Shown: one piece after another, positions 41,869 to 50,840 of the stretch | Layout of the letters: the number at the start of each line of letters is the position of its first letter | How positions within the stretch are numbered: position 1 is the first letter of the stretch | Assembly: GCF_003261175.1 (NCBI RefSeq) | Contig: NZ_QLNP01000088.1 | Coordinates: forward strand, 1-59,142 | DNA: 59,142 nucleotides | Reading direction: 5' to 3' | From: Arthrobacter globiformis | Lineage (GTDB): Bacteria > Actinomycetota > Actinomycetes > Actinomycetales > Micrococcaceae | The notes under the pieces: generated by a model | Databases searched by the model: none | Seen by the model: only the letters and a program-made list of their open reading frames with translations | Told to the model about the DNA's origin: nothing | Position numbers and translations under genes: made by a program

Positions 41869-43428
41869 GTGTCGACCGTCCAAACCGACGACAGAACTAC
41901 GGTCGTCCCCATGCTCGAATGTTCGGGCATCACCATGTCTTTTGGAGGTATCCCCGTCCTCAAAGGGATCACCTTCACCCTGGAGCCGGGAACCGTCACC
42001 GCCCTCGCCGGCGAGAACGGAGCAGGCAAGTCAACACTCATGAAGATCGCCTCGGGTCAGTACCGCCCTGACAACGGTCAGGTTCAGGTCCGCGGCCAGC
42101 ACCTGCCAAGCGGCAGCGCGCAGGCCGCCTATTCCTTGGGTGTGGCTATTGTTCCGCAGGAACTCGCGTCAATCCCCGAGATGATGGTCTATGAAAACCT
42201 GTTCATCGGACGGGAGCTGAAGAACGGATTCGGAATTCTCGACCGCGGCGCAATGATCAAGGCCGCCAAAGGTTACCTTGAAGAATTCGGCCTGGAAACA
42301 GACCCGAAAACACCGATGAAGGCACTGCCCGTGGGCGTGCGACAGATCATCGAAATCATCAAGGCAACCCATCGCGGGGCTCGTGTGCTGCTGCTGGACG
42401 AACCCACCAGTGCCATCGCAGAACGCGAAGTCGCGCGCTTGGCCGGGATCGTCCGGACGCTACGGGACCAAGGCGTAGCCATCCTCTTCACCACACACAA
42501 GATGGAAGAGATCCGGGCGATGGCCGACCGTGTCGTCGTACTCCGTGACGGCAAACTGGTCACCGACACACCACTCGGCGAGATCACGGACGACGGCATC
42601 GTCACCGCAATGATCGGTCGCGAACTCGATCAGCTGTTTCCGGACAGGCCGGACGCCGGTGCCAGCACAGTGCTCGAAGTCGACAACCTCGTCATCGCAC
42701 CCGGTGCTGACCCGATCAGTTTCACGGTCAGGAGTGGTGAAATCCTCGGTCTGGCCGGACTCGTCGGTGCCGGACGAACCGAGCTCATCGAATGCATCTA
42801 CGGCATCCGCAAACCCTTATCCGGGACGGTGCGGGTCTCCGGCAGCACGCTGAAGCCGGGAGCCCCGCTCAGCTCCATCGCCCGGAATCTGGCGATCGTA
42901 CCGGAGGACCGAAAAGGCGCCGGCGCCGTCCTGTCCATGAGCGTTCTGGACAACGCAACCCTTCCTAGAATCGCAGCGTTCTCGAAGTTCGGTATCCTCA
43001 GCCGCCGCAAGCGCCAGGGGACCATCGGCACGGTCATGAAATTGATGCGGCTCAAGAGCAATGGCCTTGACCAGCACCTCGAAAACCTCTCCGGCGGCAA
43101 CCAACAAAAAGTCGTCTTCGGCCGATGGCTCACCGGCCAGGTCGATGCACTGCTGCTCGACGAACCCACACGGGGCGTCGACGTCGGTGCAAGGAGCGAA
43201 ATCTACCGCATCATCACAGAACTCTCGTCCGCCGGGATGGCTGTCGTCATGGCTTCCAGCGATATGCCCGAGATCCTCAGCCTCTCCCACCGCGCGTTCG
43301 TGATGCGCGAACTCGGTGTCGTCGGCGAACTCACCCGCGCCCAACTTGACTCCCCGACAGTTCAGGACACCATCTTCCGACTCGCCTCCGGTCAGAACAC
43401 CGCACCCGTGAAAGACACCACATCATGA
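41869..43428 (+). CDS. RbsA-type sugar ABC transporter ATP-binding protein
   Basis: A 519-residue double ATPase for sugar or polyol import. The first half has Walker A GENGAGKST, LPVGVRQIIEIIKA in place of LSGGQ, and LLLDEPTSAI. The second half has the degenerate Walker A GLVGAGRTELIE, the signature LSGGNQQKVVFGRW and LLLDEPTRGVDVG. The start is GTG 41869, nine bases after AAGGAG. The stop overlaps the permease ATG in ATGA. Partners are the permease at 43425 and the lipoprotein at 44467. Confidence 0.93.
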   Translation: MSTVQTDDRTTVVPMLECSGITMSFGGIPVLKGITFTLEPGTVTALAGENGAGKSTLMKIASGQYRPDNGQVQVRGQHLPSGSAQAAYSLGVAIVPQELASIPEMMVYENLFIGRELKNGFGILDRGAMIKAAKGYLEEFGLETDPKTPMKALPVGVRQIIEIIKATHRGARVLLLDEPTSAIAEREVARLAGIVRTLRDQGVAILFTTHKMEEIRAMADRVVVLRDGKLVTDTPLGEITDDGIVTAMIGRELDQLFPDRPDAGASTVLEVDNLVIAPGADPISFTVRSGEILGLAGLVGAGRTELIECIYGIRKPLSGTVRVSGSTLKPGAPLSSIARNLAIVPEDRKGAGAVLSMSVLDNATLPRIAAFSKFGILSRRKRQGTIGTVMKLMRLKSNGLDQHLENLSGGNQQKVVFGRWLTGQVDALLLDEPTRGVDVGARSEIYRIITELSSAGMAVVMASSDMPEILSLSHRAFVMRELGVVGELTRAQLDSPTVQDTIFRLASGQNTAPVKDTTS

Positions 43429-44417
43429 ATACAACCATCGAAGCCCTCCCCGCCGTGCAACGCCGGGACTGGAAAGAATTCGCCAGCGCCTTCCTCATCC
43501 GCCACATCATGGTCGTGGTGATGCTGCTCATCGTTGCTTTCTTCGCCTACCGCAGCGCCCGCTTTGCCACGCCGGATAATTTGACCAACATCCTCATCGC
43601 GGCGGCACCTTTCGCGCTCATCGCCCTGGGGCAGACGCTCGTGATCCTGACCGGTGGCATCGACCTCTCCGTCGGCAGCGTCATGGCCGCCAGCGCCATG
43701 GCGGCCGCCTGGACCGCTAAGAACGCAGGCGACAACGCCATGCTGCCGTTGGTGGCAGCCGTGATCACCGGCCTGCTCGCAGGGTCCATTAATGGGCTGA
43801 TCGTCAGCAAATTCGAAGTGCCTCCGTTCATCACCACACTCGGCATGCTGACCCTGGCATCCGGCATTGCCTATGTCATTGGCAACGGCGCTCCCATCAA
43901 CGGGTTGCCCGCCAGCTTCGGCTCCTTCGCCAACACCCAGATCCTCGGCCTGACCCTCCCGGTCATCCTCATGATCCTGGCGATCCTGGTTCTGGCCTTC
44001 GTAATGAAACGCACAAACTATGGCCTGCGCGTTTATGCAATCGGCGGCAACCGCCTGGCCGCAGAAATCGCGGGCGTTCGCTCCCGCAACATCCTCTTCA
44101 GCGTCTACGCCATCAGCGGCGTACTCGCCGGCCTGTCCGGGCTCATGCTCGCCTCCCGGGTTATCACCGGCGCCCCCAACCTTGGCCAAGGTTACGAGCT
44201 GGACGCCATCGCTGCCGTTGTCATCGGTGGAGCGAGCCTCATGGGTGGCCGGGGAACCATCTGGGGCACGGCAATCGGGCTGCTGTTGATCCAAACCATC
44301 AACAACGGCCTGGATCTGCTGCTCGTACCTGCGTACTGGCAGAACGTCATCAAGGGCGTAATCATTGTCGCCGCCGTCGGCGTCGATGTATGGGCCGCCC
44401 GCCGCGGCAGCCGCTGA
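43425..44417 (+). CDS. RbsC-type sugar ABC transporter permease
   Basis: A 330-residue membrane protein with about nine hydrophobic segments. Family landmarks are GQTLVILTGGIDLSVGSVMA near residue 70 and MKRTNYGLRVYAIGGNRLAA near residue 195, followed by GGASLMGGRGTIWGTAIG. It forms the channel with the ATPase at 41869. It is translationally coupled upstream and followed after 49 bases by the binding-protein gene. Confidence 0.93.
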   Translation: MNTTIEALPAVQRRDWKEFASAFLIRHIMVVVMLLIVAFFAYRSARFATPDNLTNILIAAAPFALIALGQTLVILTGGIDLSVGSVMAASAMAAAWTAKNAGDNAMLPLVAAVITGLLAGSINGLIVSKFEVPPFITTLGMLTLASGIAYVIGNGAPINGLPASFGSFANTQILGLTLPVILMILAILVLAFVMKRTNYGLRVYAIGGNRLAAEIAGVRSRNILFSVYAISGVLAGLSGLMLASRVITGAPNLGQGYELDAIAAVVIGGASLMGGRGTIWGTAIGLLLIQTINNGLDLLLVPAYWQNVIKGVIIVAAVGVDVWAARRGSR

Positions 44418-44466
44418 CAGCCAGAAAACCACCCTCCACTAACCCAAACCAATGAGAAGGAACATC

Positions 44467-45534
44467 ATGAAGAAAGCATCCTCAGTGACGAAGAAGCTGC
44501 TCGCCGGCACGGCGATGGCCGCCATCGCCACGCTAGGGCTCACGGCCTGCGGCGCCGGAGACCCCAGCGCGAGTGGCGGTGACAAGACAATCACTGTCGG
44601 TGTGACCGTGTACGACATGTCCTCGTTCATCACGCAGGGCAAGGAAGGCATGGAGGCTTATGCCAAGGCCAACGACATCAACCTTCAATGGAACTCGGCT
44701 GGTGGAGATGTTTCTACCCAGGCGAACCAGATGGACCAGTACATCAACAGCAAGGTCGATGCCATCATCATCGTCCCGGTCCAGGCCGACTCCCTGCAGC
44801 CGCAAGTTGCTGCTGCCAAGGCGGCAAATATTCCCGTCATTGACGTCAACACCGCACTCTCCGGCGCTGATCTGAGCGCCAGCGTGCAGCCCGATGACGT
44901 GGCAGCAGGCGAACAGGAAGCAACGATGATGGTCGAAAAGCTCGGCGGCAAGGGCAACGTCGTCGTCCTCGAGGGACCCATCGGCTCCTCCCCACAGATC
45001 AACCGGGGCAAGGGAATCCAGAACATTCTGGCTAAGAACCCGAATATCAAGGTCCTGGCCAAGGACACCGCCAACTGGAAGCGCGACGAAGCCGTCAACA
45101 AGATGAGCAACTGGGTGTCCGCCTTCCAGGGCGAGATCGACGGCGTGATCTCCCAGAATGACGACATGGCGCTCGGTGCGATCCAGGCACTGCGCGAAGC
45201 AGGCGTCAAAAACATACCCGTCGTAGGCATCGACGGCATCGAAGACGGACTCAAGGCCGTACAGGCCGGGGACATGATCGGCACTTCGCTTCAGCACGGG
45301 ACAGTCGAGCTCGCCGCAGGCCTCGCCGTCGCTGCAAAGATTGCCCGCGGCGAGGACGTGAACAAGAAGCCCCTCTACACGATGCCCGCCATCACCGCCG
45401 ACAACGTCAACGATGCCTTCAAGAACGTCGTGACCGGGCGGGAAGCATTCCTCGAAGGCCTGCCCAAGCTCATCGACGAAAACCTCAAGAGCGGCAACAT
45501 CGCCTACGAAGGCCTGCCCGGCCAGACGAAGTAG
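44467..45534 (+). CDS. RbsB-type sugar/polyol-binding lipoprotein
   Basis: A 355-residue exported lipoprotein. The ATG at 44467 follows AGAAGGA and opens a signal peptide with lipobox LTAC (Cys28); an ATG five codons earlier is less well placed. The mature protein has the type-1 periplasmic fold: [40 protein letters not shown] and [20 protein letters not shown]. The ligand is probably a linear polyol or tetrose, judged from the kinase, isomerase and dehydrogenase downstream. Confidence 0.9.
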   Translation: MKKASSVTKKLLAGTAMAAIATLGLTACGAGDPSASGGDKTITVGVTVYDMSSFITQGKEGMEAYAKANDINLQWNSAGGDVSTQANQMDQYINSKVDAIIIVPVQADSLQPQVAAAKAANIPVIDVNTALSGADLSASVQPDDVAAGEQEATMMVEKLGGKGNVVVLEGPIGSSPQINRGKGIQNILAKNPNIKVLAKDTANWKRDEAVNKMSNWVSAFQGEIDGVISQNDDMALGAIQALREAGVKNIPVVGIDGIEDGLKAVQAGDMIGTSLQHGTVELAAGLAVAAKIARGEDVNKKPLYTMPAITADNVNDAFKNVVTGREAFLEGLPKLIDENLKSGNIAYEGLPGQTK

Positions 45535-45618
45535 TCCCTCATTCACGCAGCCGGGGTCCGACCATGACGGGCCCCGGCAAGCACTCTCAGCAAACCTTCC
45601 GACCGGAGCGCTCCACCC

Positions 45619-47346
45619 ATGACTGTCCTCTATAACGACCCCGCCGATTTCGCCGAAGATCAGTTCGCCGGCTTCCTCGACCTCTATTCCGACCGCCTGC
45701 GAGGTGTCCCTGGCGGGGCCGTCGCCCATCGCTCTGAGACGCCGCAGGTAGCGGTCGTCGTCGGCGGAGGCTCAGGACATTACCCCGCGTTCTGTGGCAT
45801 CGTCGGTCCCGGCTTCGCTACCGGAGCCGTCGTCGGCAACGTCTTCACCTCCCCCAGCGCCGCCCAGGTCTATTCCGTAGCCAAAGCAGCCCACCAGGGC
45901 CAAGGCGTTGTCCTCACCTTCGGTAACTACGCCGGCGACAACATGAACTTCGGCATCGCCGCCGAACGTCTGCGCAAGGAAGGCATCGACACACGCATCG
46001 TCGTCGTCACCGATGACATCGCCTCCTCGCCCACGGAATCTGAACGCCGTGGCATCGCGGGGGACTTCACCGTCTTCAAGGCCCTCGGCGCCGCCGCCGC
46101 ATCGGGGCTGGACATCGATGAAGTGGAACGGATCGGCCGTGCAGCGAACGCCGCGACCCGCACCTTCGGTGTCGCGTTCTCCGGCTGCACCATGCCGGGA
46201 GCTACCTCCTCTTTGTTTACCGTGCCCGAACAGCACATGGGCGTGGGACTAGGCATCCACGGCGAACCCGGCATCCGGGACGAGCCCCTCAAGACTGCGG
46301 ACGAACTGGCGCGGCTCCTCGTGACCGATCTACTGGCCAGCGCACCCGCCCGCAAGTCCTCCCGCGTGGCCGTCATCCTCAACGGTCTCGGCACCACCAA
46401 ATACGAGGAACTCTTCCTCGTCTGGAAGACCGTGGCCCCGCTTCTGCGCGAGGCCGGTTTGGAAATCGTCGAACCCGAGGTAGGGGAGCTCGTCACCAGC
46501 CTTGATATGGGCGGCCTGTCCCTGACCCTGATGTGGCTCGACAAGGAACTCGAGCACATGTGGAAGGCCGACACCTACACACCGGCCTATCGCAAGCAAA
46601 ACGCACTCCTAACCGGCCTGCGCCCCGCCCACACCGGCCATGACTCCGCTGAGGCACATGACGACGCCCCCACACCACACACGTCTGCCCTGCCCGTCGC
46701 CCGGCTCGTCCTCGACGGCCTCCGCACCCTGGCACGCACCATGCACGACAACGCGACCGAACTGGGCCGCATCGACGCTGTTGCCGGCGACGGCGATCAC
46801 GGCCGTGGCATGGTCAAAGGCGCCGACGCAGCCCTCGCCGCGGCGGAAAGCGCAGCCTCCGCCTCCGCGGGACCCTCCTGGATCCTCCGGAAAGCCGGGC
46901 AGGCCTGGGCCGCCGCCGCGGGCGGAACCTCCGGCGTGCTCTGGGGCGCAGGGCTGGAAAGCGCCGGAGCAGCGCTGGACGACCAGGCAGCCAAGTTCGG
47001 CCGCGGCGAACTGGCCGCAGCTGTGCACGCCTTCGCCAGCGCAATCACGGACCTCGGTCGTGCGACGCCGGGCGACAAGACACTCGTCGACGCGCTGCTT
47101 CCGTTCGTGGACAGCCTCGAGCTCTCACTCATGAGCAGTACGGACCCCGCTGAAGCCTGGTCGACAGCAGCAGCTACGGCCACGGCTGCCGCCGAGGCAA
47201 CCGCGGCCCTCACACCAAAGCTTGGACGGGCACGCCCTCTGGCCGACAAGAGCGTCGGCACGCCGGATGCCGGCGCGACCTCGTTCAGCATGATCGTCCG
47301 CGCCCTCGAGACACTTGCCCCCGCAACAGAAAGGACCCAGCCATGA
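45619..47346 (+). CDS. Dihydroxyacetone kinase-family protein (fused DhaK-DhaL), probable erythrulose kinase
   Basis: A 575-residue ATP-dependent ketose kinase. The DhaK domain (about residues 1-325) has [19 protein letters not shown] and the substrate-binding His in [12 protein letters not shown]. The DhaL domain (about 360-575) has [16 protein letters not shown] and [13 protein letters not shown] for Mg-ATP binding. Single-chain DhaKL kinases phosphorylate dihydroxyacetone or erythrulose. The adjacent RpiB-type isomerase and GolD/DthD-type SDR are the set described for D-threitol and related tetritol use in mycobacteria (DerK, DerI, DthD), so D-erythrulose is the favoured substrate by inference. 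The stop overlaps the next ATG in ATGA. Confidence 0.87.
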   Translation: MTVLYNDPADFAEDQFAGFLDLYSDRLRGVPGGAVAHRSETPQVAVVVGGGSGHYPAFCGIVGPGFATGAVVGNVFTSPSAAQVYSVAKAAHQGQGVVLTFGNYAGDNMNFGIAAERLRKEGIDTRIVVVTDDIASSPTESERRGIAGDFTVFKALGAAAASGLDIDEVERIGRAANAATRTFGVAFSGCTMPGATSSLFTVPEQHMGVGLGIHGEPGIRDEPLKTADELARLLVTDLLASAPARKSSRVAVILNGLGTTKYEELFLVWKTVAPLLREAGLEIVEPEVGELVTSLDMGGLSLTLMWLDKELEHMWKADTYTPAYRKQNALLTGLRPAHTGHDSAEAHDDAPTPHTSALPVARLVLDGLRTLARTMHDNATELGRIDAVAGDGDHGRGMVKGADAALAAAESAASASAGPSWILRKAGQAWAAAAGGTSGVLWGAGLESAGAALDDQAAKFGRGELAAAVHAFASAITDLGRATPGDKTLVDALLPFVDSLELSLMSSTDPAEAWSTAAATATAAAEATAALTPKLGRARPLADKSVGTPDAGATSFSMIVRALETLAPATERTQP

Positions 47347-47804
47347 CCAACACCAAATGGCGCATCGTCGTCGGAAGCGATGAAGCAGGATACGACTACA
47401 AAGAAGCCCTCAAACGTGACCTTGAAGCCAACGGGCTCGTAGCCTCGGTTGTTGACGTGGGTGTTCCTGCTGACGGCCATACCGCCTACCCTCACATCGC
47501 CGTCGACGCCGCCCGCATGGTTGCCGAGGGCAAAGCCGACAGGGCACTGCTGGTCTGCGGCACGGGCCTTGGGGTCGCCATCACCGCCAACAAAGTCCGC
47601 GGCATCCGCGCTGTCACCGCGCACGACTCGTTCTCCGTCGAACGGAGCATTCTCAGCAATAACGCCCAGGTGCTGTGCTTCGGCCAGCGCGTTGTCGGCC
47701 TCGAACTGGCCCGCAGGCTGGCCAAGGAATGGCTGACGTACGAATTCGATACCAGCAGCCCCTCGGCCGAAAAGGTCCAGGACATCTGCGCTTACGAAGG
47801 ATAA
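47343..47804 (+). CDS. RpiB/LacAB-family sugar-phosphate isomerase, probable erythrulose-4-phosphate isomerase
   Basis: A 153-residue isomerase. The catalytic Cys72 is in [20 protein letters not shown], and the C-terminal part has [20 protein letters not shown]. The N-terminal segment reads [11 protein letters not shown], where family members usually have DHAG, so a conserved His is replaced by Glu; this change may mark a substrate shift. Together with the upstream ketose kinase it would convert D-erythrulose 4-phosphate to D-erythrose 4-phosphate. It is translationally coupled to the kinase and precedes the SDR by five bases. Confidence 0.88.
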   Translation: MTNTKWRIVVGSDEAGYDYKEALKRDLEANGLVASVVDVGVPADGHTAYPHIAVDAARMVAEGKADRALLVCGTGLGVAITANKVRGIRAVTAHDSFSVERSILSNNAQVLCFGQRVVGLELARRLAKEWLTYEFDTSSPSAEKVQDICAYEG

Positions 47805-47809
47805 GAGCA

Positions 47810-48553
47810 ATGGAACAGAACTTGGAAGGCCGCACCGCCGTCGTGACCGGCGCTGCCAGCGGCATCGGCTACACCGTCGCTCACCATTTCGCCTCCCATG
47901 GAGCCCGAGTAGTCGGCGTCGACCTCTCGGACCGTGTCGGCGCCCTCATGGCCGAACTTCCCGGCTCAGGTCACCACGGTATCGCCCGCGACCTCACCGC
48001 TCCGGAGGCAGCAACCGAGGTCATTGCCGAAGCCGTCCGCGTTGCCGGCACACCCCACATCCTGGTCAACTCGGCAGGCATCGCCCTGCTTGACCCGGCA
48101 GTGGACGTACCGGCCGCCCGCTGGCAGGCGACGCTGGACGTCAACCTCAGCGCCAGCTTCTACATGGCACAAGCCGCGGGCCGCGTCATGATCGAAGCCG
48201 GCTACGGCCGCATCATTAACCTCGCCTCTCAGGCAGCGGTCATTGGACTCGACCAACACGCAGCCTACTGCGCCTCAAAGGCCGCAATCGTGGGTCTCAC
48301 ACACGTCCTCTCGCTGGAATGGGCACCCAAGGGTGTCACCGTCAATGCAGTGTCACCTACCGTTGTTGAGACCCCGCTCGGCAAAAAAGCCTGGGCCGGA
48401 GAAAAAGGCGAGAAGGCCAAGCGCGAGATTCCCGTGGGCAGGTTCGCCCAGCCCGACGAGGTCGCGTCCCTCATTGCCTACCTTGCCAGCGACGTGGCCG
48501 CGATGATCACCGGCAGCAACGTCTTGATCGACGGCGGCTTTACCACCGTCTAA
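47810..48553 (+). CDS. GolD/DthD-type short-chain dehydrogenase (probable polyol dehydrogenase)
   Basis: A 247-residue SDR. The cofactor motif TGAASGIG is at residues 13-20, NSAG follows the fourth strand, and the catalytic Ser-Tyr-Lys is in NLASQAAVI and YCASKAAIVGLTH. The start ATG 47810 is five bases after the isomerase stop; the frame is open further upstream but overlaps it. In the proposed pathway it oxidises a tetritol such as D-threitol to D-erythrulose, the substrate of the DhaKL kinase. Galactitol-type activity is an alternative. It ends the operon before an inverted repeat at 48564. Confidence 0.85.
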   Translation: MEQNLEGRTAVVTGAASGIGYTVAHHFASHGARVVGVDLSDRVGALMAELPGSGHHGIARDLTAPEAATEVIAEAVRVAGTPHILVNSAGIALLDPAVDVPAARWQATLDVNLSASFYMAQAAGRVMIEAGYGRIINLASQAAVIGLDQHAAYCASKAAIVGLTHVLSLEWAPKGVTVNAVSPTVVETPLGKKAWAGEKGEKAKREIPVGRFAQPDEVASLIAYLASDVAAMITGSNVLIDGGFTTV

Positions 48554-48563
48554 TCAGTCATCG

Positions 48564-48608
48564 CACAACAGCGGAGCACGCTGCATCATGAGATGTTCCG
48601 CTGTTGTG
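48564..48608. terminator. Long inverted repeat after the polyol operon
   Basis: Perfect 12-bp arms CACAACAGCGGA and TCCGCTGTTGTG enclose 21 bases, starting 11 bases after the SDR stop. There is no T-run, so Rho-independent strength is uncertain, but the position fits a terminator or RNA-stabilising stem. Confidence 0.6.
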
Positions 48609-48631
48609 TGAGGCCCGAAGGTCAAGAGGCG

Positions 48632-48787
48632 TCATGGGGTCGACTCGTTTTCTGGGACGCCATGTGTTGCCAAGGCATGGCGGCCCCAGCGGTCCTTCTC
48701 CAGAGTGGTGCCGGAAGGGACGTCTTTGCTGGCCTCTACGGTGAACAGTTTGCGTGATTTACCAGTGACGACAAAACCGCAGCCCAT
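48632..48787 (-). pseudogene. Possible 51-residue SAF-like gene remnant
   Basis: The minus-strand frame from ATG 48787 reads MGCGFVVTGKSRKLFTVEAS, then KDVPSGTTLEKDRWGRHALA and THGVPENESTP before the stop. The phrase KDVPSGTTLEKD resembles SAF domains (ASRDIPAGTVLT-like), often found at the C terminus of homoserine-dehydrogenase-like proteins. There is no good ribosome site, so it is more likely a leftover C-terminal end than a gene. Nothing else was seen in 48554-48928. Confidence 0.3.
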
Positions 48788-48928
48788 CCAGTTGCAGCTA
48801 GAAGCTGACTTGTCGCGCCACTACCGCATGTGGCACAGGACACCAACTCGTCCGAGGGGCCAGAGGCAGGCAAGCTTGCCATGGGGCCTTCCCCAATGGA
48901 GGGGCCGGCGTGAAACGTCCCAACACTT

Positions 48929-49330
48929 TCACATCGGTGCGAGGGAGGCTTTTTTATCGGCAAGTCGCGAGCCGAACGAGTCTAGGTCAACGACGAAACG
49001 CTCATGGGTGCTGGTGCCGATCGTCTCGATATCATCCCTGACGTCAACTTCGAAGGTAACCTTCCGACGATCAATTTCCCTCACCGTGGCGACAGCTGAG
49101 ACCTTCTGTCCCAGCAGCGTCGGTGCAACGTGGGCGACCGTTATCTTGGTTCCCACGCTGGACTGATGGCTCGGGAGATGAGAAGCCAGGGCGGCAATCG
49201 CGGTCTCCTCGATGAATAGAACCAAATCGGGAGTGGAAAAAATCTGGTACTCGCCGCGGCGGGTGCAGTACTTCTCCTCGACGGTTCGGGTGAGGGTAAA
49301 GGTGTCTCCGATTTGTAGGTTATCGAGCAT
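48929..49330 (-). CDS. FlK-like hotdog thioesterase
   Basis: A 133-residue hotdog-fold acyl-CoA thioesterase. Thr33, Glu41 and His67 (FSTPDLVLFIEETA and VAHVAPTLLGQ) have exactly the spacing of the catalytic Thr42/Glu50/His76 of fluoroacetyl-CoA thioesterase FlK. The FlK lid Phe36 position is Glu27 here, so fluoroacetyl-CoA specificity is unlikely. The segment HERFVVDLDSFGSRLADKKA ends the fold. It is the last gene of a minus-strand operon with an acyl-CoA ligase and a MaoC hydratase, so it would release the product acid from CoA or protect the CoA pool. Confidence 0.82.
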   Translation of the reverse strand: MLDNLQIGDTFTLTRTVEEKYCTRRGEYQIFSTPDLVLFIEETAIAALASHLPSHQSSVGTKITVAHVAPTLLGQKVSAVATVREIDRRKVTFEVDVRDDIETIGTSTHERFVVDLDSFGSRLADKKASLAPM

Positions 49331-49369
49331 TGGAATCCTATCTGTCGATTTTGCGCAGTTGGGCGGATA

Positions 49370-50305
49370 TCAAAAAATTGCAATTGGATTGACCGGTGAG
49401 CCGGTCGCTCCTACGAAACGCAGCGGCGCGAGAGTGAAGAGGAACTCCCAGACGCCCAATTCGCTGCACGTCATGGAGAGTTGCTCAAGGTACATGTTGT
49501 CGATGAGGGGCATGCCCATCGCATTCAACGCCAATGCGTGAATCGGGGAGTCGACACCCGGAACAGGACTTGGCCGGCAATCGCTGTCCCCGTCAGATCC
49601 AAGCACGGCAACATTGTGGCTCCCCAGCCACTTCATCGCATCTGGCAGAAGGCCAGCGCTGAAATTGCTTGGATCCCAAGGACCTAGAAAATTACGTCGG
49701 CGTCGGTGCCCGGTGCGGACCAGGACCACGTCGCCCGCACGCATTGTCAGGTTCGCGTCTTCCGCCGTCCGTTCGAGTTCAGCGGCACCCACTCCAGTAC
49801 CAGGTTCCAGCCACTCCGCTTTGCGCAGAAGGGGCAGGTCCAGCAAGACGCCCCGTCCGGTAATGCCTTCCGAAGCCGCCATCACCGATCCGAAGGATCC
49901 TCCTGCGCTGGTAACTGCTTCGGCTGATTCCACTCCGTTATAGAGCTTTCCTTTGTAGTTGCAATGACACAACGCGTCGAGATGGGTCACAGACTTGCCA
50001 TGGAAATCCATGCCAACAAAGTCTGTATTCACGCGCGGCTCGCTGGAACAGGAATCACTTAGCTGGCTCATGTAATGCAGTGCTGGTTTCGAGTTGTCTG
50101 GAGCAGGCTGCTGATCCAGATTGTGAGCCAAGCTGACCGTGCGACCGATCCTCACAGCAGATGCGGCTTGGACGACTGACTCAGCGGTAAGGAAATTGAG
50201 CGTGCCGCGGTCATCGTCCTCGCCCCAGCGGCCCCAGTTGCTCAATTCTGTATACAAGGCGTCGAAGCCGGACTGGGCAAGTTGCATTGAGGGTGAGTGG
50301 CTCAA
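49370..50305 (-). CDS. Cyclase-family (kynurenine formamidase-like) metal-dependent hydrolase
   Basis: A 311-residue cytosolic hydrolase of the cyclase superfamily (PF04199). The metal motif is DFHGKSVTHLDALCHCNY, the longer-form counterpart of HGTHxDAPxH, and an additional segment AGDVVLVRTGHRRRRNF precedes the C-terminal half with DNMYLEQL. Longer members of this family hydrolyse cyclic amides, lactones or formamides and include isatin hydrolase-like enzymes. It starts seven bases after the MaoC gene stop, so both are coupled. The natural substrate is unknown. Confidence 0.85.
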   Translation of the reverse strand: MSHSPSMQLAQSGFDALYTELSNWGRWGEDDDRGTLNFLTAESVVQAASAVRIGRTVSLAHNLDQQPAPDNSKPALHYMSQLSDSCSSEPRVNTDFVGMDFHGKSVTHLDALCHCNYKGKLYNGVESAEAVTSAGGSFGSVMAASEGITGRGVLLDLPLLRKAEWLEPGTGVGAAELERTAEDANLTMRAGDVVLVRTGHRRRRNFLGPWDPSNFSAGLLPDAMKWLGSHNVAVLGSDGDSDCRPSPVPGVDSPIHALALNAMGMPLIDNMYLEQLSMTCSELGVWEFLFTLAPLRFVGATGSPVNPIAIF

Positions 50306-50312
50306 GACTGAT

Positions 50313-50789
50313 CTAGCTCTCGATCAAGGAGCGTTCTTCTGACGGTTCCGTGAACCGCTCTTCCAAACCGTCTTCAATCCGGAATATGAAAAGCTCGGCC
50401 TCGCCTTCCAACGCGACAATGCCGTCATTTCGTGTCACCGTGGTGTCGACCCAGATACGGGATCGTTTCGTGTCAATAGACGTAACTGCCGTCGTCACGG
50501 TTATCGTGTCGCCCAACAAAACTGGAGCTGTGAACCTCAGGTTTTGGGATACGTATGCACTGCGGACACCTAATAGCTGTGCAAGAGTGGCGCCAATGTA
50601 GCCGGCGCTGAGCATGCCGTAAGACACCCGCTTACCGAACCGGGTCGACTTGGCAAATTCCTCGTCTAGGTGCAGAGGTCCGCGGTCACCGATGAGACCG
50701 GCATAGACGACTACGTCGGTCTCGGTGATTGTGCGAGTCCATTTTTCCGTATCTCCAACGGAAATATCCTCAATAGCTTTGAACTGCAT
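50313..50789 (-). CDS. MaoC-like (R)-enoyl-CoA hydratase
   Basis: A 158-residue hotdog hydratase. The hydratase-2 motif is YAGLIGDRGPLHLDEEFAKS, with the catalytic Asp and His four residues apart (D-R-G-P-L-H). The N-terminal VGDTEKWTRTITETDVVVYA and SYGMLSAGYIGATLAQLLG are typical. It would add water across an enoyl-CoA double bond. Between the acyl-CoA ligase and the cyclase-family hydrolase it provides the hydration step of a CoA-dependent pathway. Confidence 0.88.
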   Translation of the reverse strand: MQFKAIEDISVGDTEKWTRTITETDVVVYAGLIGDRGPLHLDEEFAKSTRFGKRVSYGMLSAGYIGATLAQLLGVRSAYVSQNLRFTAPVLLGDTITVTTAVTSIDTKRSRIWVDTTVTRNDGIVALEGEAELFIFRIEDGLEERFTEPSEERSLIES

Positions 50790-50840
50790 TACTACAACCC
50801 TTTCGTATGGTGCTGAACGTCACTCGATGAGAAATGGTAT

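Noticed and set aside
43392-44432. 346-codon minus-strand frame opposite the RbsC-type permease
   Set aside because: Antisense shadow of a well-supported permease, with no motif or ribosome site.
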